Shown piece by piece: positions 1 to 5,419 of a stretch of DNA of 9,924 nt. A model generated the notes under the pieces. It made no database searches. It was not told the origin of the DNA and saw only the letters and a list, made by a program, of their open reading frames with translations. Both the position numbers and the translations under genes were made by a program. How positions within the stretch are numbered: the first letter of the stretch is position 1; each line of letters opens with the position of its first letter. Source of the stretch: an uncultured Prevotella sp. (GTDB lineage Bacteria > Bacteroidota > Bacteroidia > Bacteroidales > Bacteroidaceae); the NCBI GenBank assembly GCA_900319895.1, contig ONQK01000077.1, forward strand, positions 1-9,924, written 5' to 3'.

Positions 1-329
1 ATCCTGCCTATGACGGGAAAATTGATGGTGCCGTTGTTGTCCACCAGGTATTTGTACATATTGGTGCTGCTTCCCGAATTATTCGCCGTTGTATTGATGC
101 TCCCCGAGGGCGAGATGTTGAACATGGCGGAGGCCTCAGGGTTGAGGGTGGACACCGAGATGGTCAACTCGTCTTTGGGCATGATCTTGGCATCGTGCAA
201 CGCACGTTCCCCCGCCAGGTGGACGGTGTCGATATTTTGCCAGTAAGCCACTTCTTTGCTCCCCCTACAGCTTGTTCCTAATGCTAAGATTAGTAGGAAT
301 AATACAAAAGGTATGAATATCTTTTTCAT
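1..329 (-). CDS. Polysaccharide export lipoprotein, Wza/BexD type (5' part only)
   Basis: The gene reads leftward from an ATG at 329-327 and leaves the window after about 109 codons, so only the N-terminus is seen. The protein starts MKKIFIPFVLFLLILALGTS followed by Cys21: a basic n-region, a hydrophobic core and a lipobox-like end, so a lipoprotein signal peptide is likely. After it come KEVAYWQNID and then MPKDELTISVSTLNPEASA, the usual opening of the Poly_export domain in Bacteroidetes Wza-type proteins, where a 'D.L.I.VS...PE' stretch begins the periplasmic domain. Family members form the outer-membrane channel for capsular or exopolysaccharide and work with a Wzc-type chain-length protein, often encoded just downstream; that part lies outside the window. 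Its promoter is at 359-390. The family call is firm; the polysaccharide is unknown. Confidence 0.88.
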   Translation of the reverse strand, partial: MKKIFIPFVLFLLILALGTSCRGSKEVAYWQNIDTVHLAGERALHDAKIMPKDELTISVSTLNPEASAMFNISPSGSINTTANNSGSSTNMYKYLVDNNGTINFPVIGR

Positions 330-358
330 AAATCAATGAAATTTTCATTAAAACGTTG

Positions 359-390
359 CAAAAATACATTTATTTTTTCTATTATACAAA
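359..390 (-). promoter_or_regulatory. Bacteroidetes-type promoter of the export lipoprotein gene
   Basis: Read on the minus strand, 366-359 is TATTTTTG, a full match to the TAnnTTTG -7 box. TTTG at 390-387 lies exactly 20 bp upstream as the -33 box. The start of transcription would be near 353, leaving a leader of about 24 nt before the ATG at 329. Pattern match only; no start site has been mapped. Confidence 0.6.
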
Positions 391-459
391 TTATTTAAAC
401 ACTTTGTTCTTGGGGAAAAGGCTAAAAATGTTGAAGTGCAAAGGTTTTCCTCGATTTTT

Positions 460-490
460 TTGTTTTTTTGCAGGCTTTGCAGTATCTTTG
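460..490 (+). promoter_or_regulatory. Bacteroidetes-type promoter of mtaB
   Basis: TATCTTTG at 483-490 matches the TAnnTTTG -7 consensus, and TTG at 460-462 lies 20 bp upstream as the -33 box. Transcription would start near 496, leaving a leader of only about 15 nt before the ATG at 511. The -7 box overlaps the last of three TTTGCAG repeats (467-473, 476-482, 487-493). It is divergent from the promoter at 359-390, about 70 bp away. Confidence 0.6.
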
Positions 491-510
491 CAGTTTAAAA
501 TGACAGCAAA

Positions 511-1872
511 ATGATTCCAACATCGGTCTTCCAAGATAAAAAAGTGGCGTATTTCACCCTTGGCTGCAAACTGAACTTCTCGGAGACGTCTACCTTTGGG
601 CAGATGTTGCAAGAATACGGCGTGCGTGCGGCGCAAAAAGGCGAACAGGCCGACCTTTGCTTGATCAACACTTGTTCGGTGACAGAAGTGGCTGACAGCA
701 AATGTCGGCAGGCCATCCACCGCATGGTGCGCGAGCACCCGGGCGCTTTTGTCGTGGTGACGGGCTGTTATGCCCAGCTTAAGCCCGAGGAAGTGGCACA
801 CATCGATGGGGTGGACCTCGTGCTGGGAAGCAATGAGAAGGCGGACTTGATACAGTTCCTGGCTGAGGCCTGGAGCCGTAGGGAGTCGAATGCTGAGCCT
901 GCATTGAAAGGCGGTCTTCATGAGTTTCATTCGGTGAAGACGAAAGACATCAAGTCGTTCGCACCGTCGTGTTCGCGTGGCAACCGCACCAGGTATTTCT
1001 TGAAAGTGCAAGACGGTTGCGACTATTTTTGTACTTACTGCACCATCCCTTTTGCCCGCGGATTTAGCCGAAATGCCTCGGTGGAGAGTTTGGTCGCCCA
1101 GGCGGAAAATGCAGCACATGAGGGGGGGAAGGAAATCGTACTTACGGGTGTGAACATCGGCGATTTCGGAAAAACGACCAACGAGAGTTTCATGGACTTG
1201 GTGCGCGCCCTGGACCAGGTGGAGGGCATCAGACGCTTTCGCATCAGTTCGCTGGAACCAGACTTGTTGACAGATGAGCTGATTGAATTTTGTGCGTCTT
1301 CAAGGGCTTTCATGCCACATTTCCACCTGCCTTTGCAAAGCGGATCCGACACCGTGCTGAAACTTATGCACCGCCGTTATGACACGGAACTTTTTGCACA
1401 TAAGGTGGAATTGATCAAAAAATGTATGCCGCACGCTTTCATCGGTGTGGATGTCATGGTCGGAACACGCGGGGAGACCGAGGGCTGCTTTGAGGAGACC
1501 TATCGTTTCTTGGAAGGTCTTGATGTCACCCAACTCCATGTCTTCCCTTACTCAGAGCGCCCGGGGACGGCTGCTTTGCGCATACCACATGTCGTCCCAG
1601 ATAAGGACAAGAAGGAGCGCAGCAAACGTTTGTTGGCCCTTTCTGAAGAAAAAACTTGGGCGTTTTATGAGAAGCACATCGGAGAAACGGCAGAAGTGCT
1701 GTTCGAAAAGGCGGTCAGAGGACGTGCCATGCATGGATTCACTGAAAATTATGTCCGAGTGGAGCTGCCTTCCGCAAGCGTGGGTGCCGAACTGGACAAT
1801 CAGATTGTGAAGGTTGCATTGGGTGATTTCAATCATGATAAAACGGCGCTGAAAGTGGTCTTACAACCATAG
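511..1872 (+). CDS. mtaB: tRNA t6A37 methylthiotransferase MtaB
   Basis: This cytoplasmic radical SAM enzyme adds a methylthio group to C2 of N6-threonylcarbamoyladenosine at position 37 of tRNAs reading ANN codons, giving ms2t6A. At 453 aa it has the normal family length. The N-terminal UPF0004 domain has its three cluster cysteines: Cys19 (GCKLNFSET), Cys55 (INTCSVT) and Cys86 (TGCYAQ). The radical SAM CxxxCxxC motif is Cys170/174/177 within DGCDYFCTYCTIPFARG, a signature closer to MtaB than to MiaB or RimO. A TRAM-like RNA-binding domain occupies roughly residues 380-450. The ATG at 511 is the only usable start before Met32, and an upstream ATG at 500 is out of frame. There is no Shine-Dalgarno sequence, as is usual in this phylum. 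A glycosyltransferase gene follows 22 bp downstream, so the two are probably co-transcribed. Confidence 0.95.
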   Translation: MIPTSVFQDKKVAYFTLGCKLNFSETSTFGQMLQEYGVRAAQKGEQADLCLINTCSVTEVADSKCRQAIHRMVREHPGAFVVVTGCYAQLKPEEVAHIDGVDLVLGSNEKADLIQFLAEAWSRRESNAEPALKGGLHEFHSVKTKDIKSFAPSCSRGNRTRYFLKVQDGCDYFCTYCTIPFARGFSRNASVESLVAQAENAAHEGGKEIVLTGVNIGDFGKTTNESFMDLVRALDQVEGIRRFRISSLEPDLLTDELIEFCASSRAFMPHFHLPLQSGSDTVLKLMHRRYDTELFAHKVELIKKCMPHAFIGVDVMVGTRGETEGCFEETYRFLEGLDVTQLHVFPYSERPGTAALRIPHVVPDKDKKERSKRLLALSEEKTWAFYEKHIGETAEVLFEKAVRGRAMHGFTENYVRVELPSASVGAELDNQIVKVALGDFNHDKTALKVVLQP

Positions 1873-1894
1873 GGCAGTCAAAAAGCGTGAAAAG

Positions 1895-2914
1895 ATGAGA
1901 ATAGCGGTTGTTATACTGAATTGGAACGGGCGGTCGATGTTGGAGCGCTTTCTGCCTTCGTTGATGGACGGCTTGCACGCCGAGGCAAAAGTCATCGTGG
2001 CAGACAATGCCTCGACAGACGATTCTGTCGTCTTCTTACAAGAGAATTTCCCGGAAGTCGAGCGTATAGTCTTGGACAAAAACTGGGGCTTTGCCGAGGG
2101 ATACAATAAGGCTTTGCGGCAGATTGCGGCAGAATACTATGTGTTGCTTAATTCCGATGTGGAGGTGACCCAAGGCTGGCTGGCCCCGCTTTTAGATTTT
2201 ATGGACACCCACGGCGAGGTGGCCGCCTGCCAGCCGAAGCTCTGTTCCGAGGTGGAGCATGGAAGCTTTGAGTACGCCGGGGCATGTGGCGGCTTCTTGG
2301 ACAGCTTAGGCTATCCGTTTTGCCGCGGCAGGGTTTTCGACACCGTTGAGCAAGACAGCGGACAGTACGACACGGTCGCGGATGTCTTGTGGGCAACGGG
2401 CGCGTGTCTTTTTATACGCAGCCGGGACTATTGGGCGGCTGGCGGCTTCGACGGTCGTTTTTTTGCCCATAGCGAAGAGATCGACTTGTGCTGGCGGCTC
2501 CGGCTTCAAGGCAAACGTATTGTCTGCGTCCCAGGCAGCGTGGTCTACCATGTGGGGGGCGGCGCTCTGCCCAAGAGCAATCCGAGGAAGACTTTTCTGA
2601 ATTTTAGGAACAACCTGACCATGCTTTACAAGTGCATCGGCAATGACCGGGAGCTGCGGCGCGTGATGCGATGGCGCTGGTTCCTGGATTATTTGGCGGC
2701 TTGGCAGGCACTGTTGTTGAAGGGGAAATTGGGCGATTTTAAGGCCATTTACCAAGCGCGGCGGGCTTTTCGGCAGTGGCGGGCGGACTTTGATGCAGAA
2801 CGGGCAGAAATCAGGAGAAATAGTGTTCAAGAAAGCGTCGTAGGGCAGCAACCGTATTCCATACTTTGGCAATATTATGTGCGGAGGCGGCGCAAATTTA
2901 GTCAGTTGCCTTGA
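1895..2914 (+). CDS. Family 2 glycosyltransferase (rhamnosyltransferase-like)
   Basis: A 339-aa GT-A fold glycosyltransferase of family GT2. The N-terminus VVILNWNG (residues 5-12) and VADNASTDDS (35-44) form the nucleotide-binding start. NSDVE (86-90) is the DxD-like metal and sugar-nucleotide site. WATGACLFIRS (166-176), GGFDGRFFAHSEEIDLCWRL (183-202) with the acidic Glu195/Asp197 pair, and the later YHVGGGAL are typical of the rhamnosyltransferase-like branch. The last 90 residues are rich in Arg, Trp and Ala, have no clear membrane-spanning segment and may bind the membrane surface. It probably adds a sugar to a lipid-linked surface glycan or lipopolysaccharide core; donor and acceptor cannot be read from the sequence. 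It lies 22 bp after mtaB and is probably transcribed with it. Its base composition looks GC-rich by eye (39 of 60 bases in 2641-2700). Confidence 0.88.
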   Translation: MRIAVVILNWNGRSMLERFLPSLMDGLHAEAKVIVADNASTDDSVVFLQENFPEVERIVLDKNWGFAEGYNKALRQIAAEYYVLLNSDVEVTQGWLAPLLDFMDTHGEVAACQPKLCSEVEHGSFEYAGACGGFLDSLGYPFCRGRVFDTVEQDSGQYDTVADVLWATGACLFIRSRDYWAAGGFDGRFFAHSEEIDLCWRLRLQGKRIVCVPGSVVYHVGGGALPKSNPRKTFLNFRNNLTMLYKCIGNDRELRRVMRWRWFLDYLAAWQALLLKGKLGDFKAIYQARRAFRQWRADFDAERAEIRRNSVQESVVGQQPYSILWQYYVRRRRKFSQLP

Positions 2915-2929
2915 AGTCAAAGCGTTTTT

Positions 2930-2977
2930 GATGTCAGGCGGTGGCAGTTGGGCTGCGAGGATAAGCCTGAAAACATC
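2930..2977 (+). other. Possible folded 3' end after the glycosyltransferase gene
   Basis: GATGTCAGGC (2930-2939) can pair with GCCTG (2965-2969) and ACATC (2973-2977), leaving a 3-nt AAA bulge. Inside it, GCAG (2944-2947) pairs with CTGC (2953-2956). There is no run of T after it, so it is not a standard intrinsic terminator. It could stabilise the 3' end of the mtaB-glycosyltransferase transcript, or be chance. Confidence 0.25.
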
Positions 2978-3005
2978 TAAGTACGAGGCAACCGTCAAAA
3001 GATGG

Positions 3006-3160
3006 ACCTTCCATTGATTTAAAGTATCCTTTTGAGCTGGTGGGAGCCTTTGATATAAAGTTTTCCTTGAGTTAAACCCTCCATCGATTTAAAGTATCCT
3101 TTTGAGATGAAAGTTCTTTTGAGATGCAGTTTTCCTGAGAGTCATCAAGCTTTTGAGAGG
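3006..3160. repeat. Degenerate direct-repeat array
   Basis: Two 31-bp copies, 3006-3036 and 3076-3106, are identical at 29 positions and lie 70 bp apart; both contain AAAGTATCCTTTTGAG. A weaker copy lies between them (3047-3071, with AAAGTTTTCCTTGAG). Shorter decayed pieces follow near 3105-3123 (AAAGTTCTTTTGAG), 3126-3139 (CAGTTTTCCTGAG) and 3147-3160 (AAGCTTTTGAGAGG). The first copy is preceded by a small hairpin, ATGGA (3002-3006) pairing with TCCAT (3010-3014). The repeats contain stop codons and do not look coding. I do not recognise the family. Confidence 0.65.
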
Positions 3161-3365
3161 TTTTGCCCAGGCTTTCTTCGTGGGAAAATGGAAATTGCCT
3201 GTTTAGAGAGAGTATTGACAGAGGGTTGAGAAGAAAACAAGTGAAATTTAGAAGAAAAACGAGGGAAAAAATGTGTTTTATAGCAAAATCAGCATAAAAA
3301 GAGCTGTTTTTTAAGGAAATTAAATGTTTTTTTACAAAATTAATGCCATATTGATTTTTTTTTAC

Positions 3366-3373
3366 TATATTTG
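3366..3373 (+). promoter_or_regulatory. -7 box upstream of the GldB-like gene
   Basis: TATATTTG fits the TAnnTTTG consensus exactly and is followed by CA, as at the other promoters here. No TTG lies at the ideal spacing; the nearest (3351-3353) is only 12 bp upstream, so the -33 element is weak or absent. Transcription would begin near 3379, about 23 nt before the GTG at 3402. Confidence 0.5.
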
Positions 3374-3401
3374 CAATGTCTTTATTTGAATAGTAGAAAA
3401 A

Positions 3402-4211
3402 GTGAAACGCTCAAAACTTATCATGTTATTGGTCGTGCAGGTTTGTATTTCATGTGAGATGAAATTCAAGCCGGCAGGTGAGGAGGAAGTCTTCTCACAT
3501 TTTGAAGTTGTCCGTTACGACCGTTTGGAAAACCGTTTTTTGACCACAGGCGACTATTCAGCCATCCAGCAAATGTGTACGGATTACCCGATGGAAACGC
3601 GCATGCTGTTGGAAGACATGCTGAAAATAGGCGAGGTGAATGATCCTGAAATCAATTCTAAATTCCTGAACTTTTTCCAAGATACGACATTGCAACACAT
3701 CCTTACGGAAGTGGGGCTGCAATATGTTAACATGGAAGACATCAACCAAGAGTTCGTAAAGTCGTTTAAATATTTGCGAAGGTGGATCCCCGACATCAAA
3801 ATCCCCTTGATTTACACGCAAATTGGCGACTTGTCGCAAAGTATCGTGGTGGGCGACCAGTCCATTGGTATTTCGCTGGACAAGTATTTGGGCGTAGATT
3901 TCCCGGTGTACAGCAAGTTCTACAACGAGGTGCAGCGTCGCTCGATGTGTCGTGAGATGATTGTGGCAGATTGTCTGACCTTTTACTTGATTAGCCTGTA
4001 CCCGATGAAAAACCTGGATTTTGTCGTCCAGACCGACCGCGACTTATACATGGGGAAAATCATGTATGTGGTCAACAAGGCTACTGGACGCAAGAGTTAT
4101 GACACGAAGTTCGTGTCGATCATTGAGCGCTACATGGATAAAAATCCCTATTTGACAATTGCCGGACTGTTGAATATGGAAGATTACGATGATTTTTTAT
4201 TGGCGGACTGA
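3402..4211 (+). CDS. GldB-like lipoprotein
   Basis: A 269-aa probable lipoprotein resembling GldB, first known as essential for gliding in Flavobacterium johnsoniae. The GTG start gives MKRSKLIMLLVVQVCISC: a basic n-region, a hydrophobic core and Cys18 as the likely lipidated residue (Cys15 is a second option). Starting at the ATG at 3423 would lose the basic residues, so GTG is preferred. FSHFEVVRYDRLEN (31-44) and SIGISLDKYLGVDFPVY (about 154-170), followed by an Arg-rich helix and the MIVADCL stretch, are the parts that recall GldB. The protein is somewhat shorter than the roughly 320 aa I expect for flavobacterial GldB. gldC, the partner gene in Flavobacterium, is not beside it. The role in a probably non-gliding Bacteroidales is unknown; an envelope function is the safest reading. 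Its last 28 bp overlap the end of the convergent radical SAM gene. Confidence 0.72.
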   Translation: MKRSKLIMLLVVQVCISCEMKFKPAGEEEVFSHFEVVRYDRLENRFLTTGDYSAIQQMCTDYPMETRMLLEDMLKIGEVNDPEINSKFLNFFQDTTLQHILTEVGLQYVNMEDINQEFVKSFKYLRRWIPDIKIPLIYTQIGDLSQSIVVGDQSIGISLDKYLGVDFPVYSKFYNEVQRRSMCREMIVADCLTFYLISLYPMKNLDFVVQTDRDLYMGKIMYVVNKATGRKSYDTKFVSIIERYMDKNPYLTIAGLLNMEDYDDFLLAD

Positions 4212-5155
4212 TGTTGTGTGCATAATTTGCCCTGCCTGATGCCGTTTTTGCGTAGGTAATTGTTCAGGAGATTCGTGAACTCATGATTCTTGAGCCCCCA
4301 ATCGGGTGCGATCAGCAGGTCTTTGGGCGACTGGCTCACGAACCGGTCGACAATGATGTCTTCTCTGAGGTGTTGAAGATATTCGCCGATGAACTCGATG
4401 TATTCCGAAGGCGAGTAGACATGAAACGGGTGCGCCGAGTATTCTTGTGCCAATTTTGTTCCCTTGATGATTTGCAGCTGGTGAAGTTTTAACGTCTTGA
4501 CCGGGAGGCTCGATACAATCTCTGCCTGCCTGATGCTCTCTTCCTTGTCCTCTCCTGGCAGCCCGACGATCAAATGAATGCCCGTTGTGATGCCGCGCAG
4601 GGCAGTTTGCTCGATGGCTTTTCGGCTGCATGCGGCGTCGTGCCCGCGGTTGATGCGCTGCAAAGTCTTTTCATTGAATGTTTCAACGCCATATTCCACG
4701 ATGAGAAATGTTTGCCGGCTCAATTTTTGCAGCAGCCCCAGGGTCTCGTCATTGATGCAGTCGGGGCGCGTGGCAATGATGAGCCCGACGATGTCTTCTG
4801 TGTCCAAAGCCTCTTCGTAAAGCCTTTGAAGCCTCTCTACGGGCGCATAAGTATTGCTGTAGGCCTGGAAATAAGCAAGATACTTCATGTCCGGGTATTT
4901 CGCGCTGAAAAATTGCTTGCCTTTTTCCAATTGTAATTTGACGCTATCGTGATGATGGCAATAGGAAGGGTTGAACGTGCGGTTGTCGCAGTAAATGCAG
5001 CCGTTTTTTCCAACTTTTCCATCTCGGTTGGGGCAGGTGAATCCTGCATCGATGGAGATTTTTTGCACGCGGCAGTCGAGTTGCCGGCGGATCCAAGTCC
5101 CAAAATCGTTGTAAATCCACTCCTTTCCGAGCTGTCCCAAGTCTGTATATGCCAT
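4184..5155 (-). CDS. Radical SAM protein, YhcC/TIGR01212 family
   Basis: A 323-aa cytoplasmic radical SAM protein, close to the usual length for the TIGR01212 (E. coli YhcC) family. The opening EWIYNDFGTWIRRQLDCRVQ (12-31) is followed by DAGFTCPNRDGKVGKNGCIY (36-55). The cluster ligands are Cys41, Cys53 and Cys56: the widely spaced Cx11Cx2C arrangement of the Elp3-like branch, not CxxxCxxC. Later, VGLIIATRPDCIN, LIVEYGVETFNEKTL and GIHLIVGLPGEDKEESI are conserved SAM-binding and barrel strands. The substrate is not established for this family; RNA modification is often suggested because of the similarity to Elp3. The ATG at 5155 has a short purine stretch before it (CAGGAAAAATG). Its stop codon lies inside the last codons of the convergent GldB-like gene. 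Confidence 0.9.
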   Translation of the reverse strand: MAYTDLGQLGKEWIYNDFGTWIRRQLDCRVQKISIDAGFTCPNRDGKVGKNGCIYCDNRTFNPSYCHHHDSVKLQLEKGKQFFSAKYPDMKYLAYFQAYSNTYAPVERLQRLYEEALDTEDIVGLIIATRPDCINDETLGLLQKLSRQTFLIVEYGVETFNEKTLQRINRGHDAACSRKAIEQTALRGITTGIHLIVGLPGEDKEESIRQAEIVSSLPVKTLKLHQLQIIKGTKLAQEYSAHPFHVYSPSEYIEFIGEYLQHLREDIIVDRFVSQSPKDLLIAPDWGLKNHEFTNLLNNYLRKNGIRQGKLCTQHQSANKKSS

Positions 5156-5244
5156 TTTTCCTGTATTTCTGAGAATTTTATTATAAACGCATTTTTAGGC
5201 GGTTTATTTTGGCCGTAAAAATACAAAGTTTTCTTTGAAACTGG

Positions 5245-5285
5245 GGCAAAAATCATTAAAAAAACGTTTTTTGAAGATTGTTGCC
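5245..5285. repeat. Long imperfect inverted repeat in the divergent intergenic region
   Basis: GGCAAAAATC (5245-5254) pairs with GATTGTTGCC (5276-5285) at 9 of 10 positions. Between the arms is a perfect 14-bp palindrome, AAAAAACGTTTTTT (5259-5272), flanked by TT and AA that also pair. With one bulged base the whole 41 bp folds as a single hairpin. It lies between the two divergent genes, 75-115 bp upstream of the -7 box at 5360, and would sit in the leader of the radical SAM gene if that starts near 5304. It could be a regulator site, a leader hairpin or the remains of a small element; I cannot tell which. Confidence 0.5.
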
Positions 5286-5310
5286 ACATCTTTCAAATGA
5301 ATGATGGATT

Positions 5311-5338
5311 CAAAGATAAAAATCTAAAAAAAATGCAA
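5311..5338 (-). promoter_or_regulatory. Candidate promoter of the radical SAM gene
   Basis: On the minus strand, 5318-5311 reads TATCTTTG, an exact TAnnTTTG match. TTG at 5338-5336 is 17 bp upstream, a little close for a -33 box. Transcription would begin near 5304, giving a leader of about 150 nt that contains the inverted repeat at 5245-5285. No better match was seen nearer the gene. Confidence 0.35.
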
Positions 5339-5359
5339 TTCATTTCAAAAATAATTTCG

Positions 5360-5367
5360 TAACTTTG
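5360..5367 (+). promoter_or_regulatory. -7 box upstream of the DPP IV gene
   Basis: TAACTTTG is an exact match to TAnnTTTG, followed by CA. I see no clear TTG at the right distance for a -33 box. The start of transcription would be near 5373, giving a leader of about 46 nt. It is probably the promoter of the whole DPP IV-iorA-iorB unit. Confidence 0.5.
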
Positions 5368-5419
5368 CAATAGTGATTACAAAATAAATATTTATAGGAA
5401 ATTTATTGGTCAAAATAAT

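Larger units (their letters stand above)
2915..3401. other. Gene-free interval between the glycosyltransferase and GldB-like genes
   Basis: I see no credible gene in these 487 bp: all frames are broken and nothing reads as a known protein. The left end (2930-2977) can fold as an RNA. The middle holds a degenerate direct-repeat array (about 3006-3160). The right end (from about 3230) is very A/T-rich and leads into the promoter box at 3366. No strong intrinsic terminator for the upstream operon is visible. Confidence 0.6.

Noticed and set aside
10..246. 78-codon open frame on the plus strand at the left edge
   Set aside because: It is opposite the export lipoprotein gene, whose signal peptide and domain start are clear.
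391..1119. Long open frame on the minus strand opposite mtaB
   Set aside because: It lies opposite a firmly identified gene, runs through the promoter region of both divergent genes, has a Cys/His/Arg-rich composition and resembles no protein I know.
2306..2998. 230-codon open frame on the minus strand opposite the glycosyltransferase
   Set aside because: It is opposite conserved coding sequence, with no promoter or recognisable motif; the GC-rich plus-strand codons remove stops by chance.
3006..3106. CRISPR array
   Set aside because: Copies are degenerate and unequally spaced, one spacer-sized gap holds another weak copy, and there are no cas genes.
3285..3312. Possible intrinsic terminator (CAGC/GCTG stem followed by six T)
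   Set aside because: The GC stem is only 4 bp with a 9-nt loop and then a mismatch; such structures are expected by chance in this A/T-rich stretch.
3402..3423. ATG at 3423 as the start of the GldB-like gene
   Set aside because: It would drop the basic residues KRSK that begin the lipoprotein signal; the GTG at 3402 gives a complete signal peptide.
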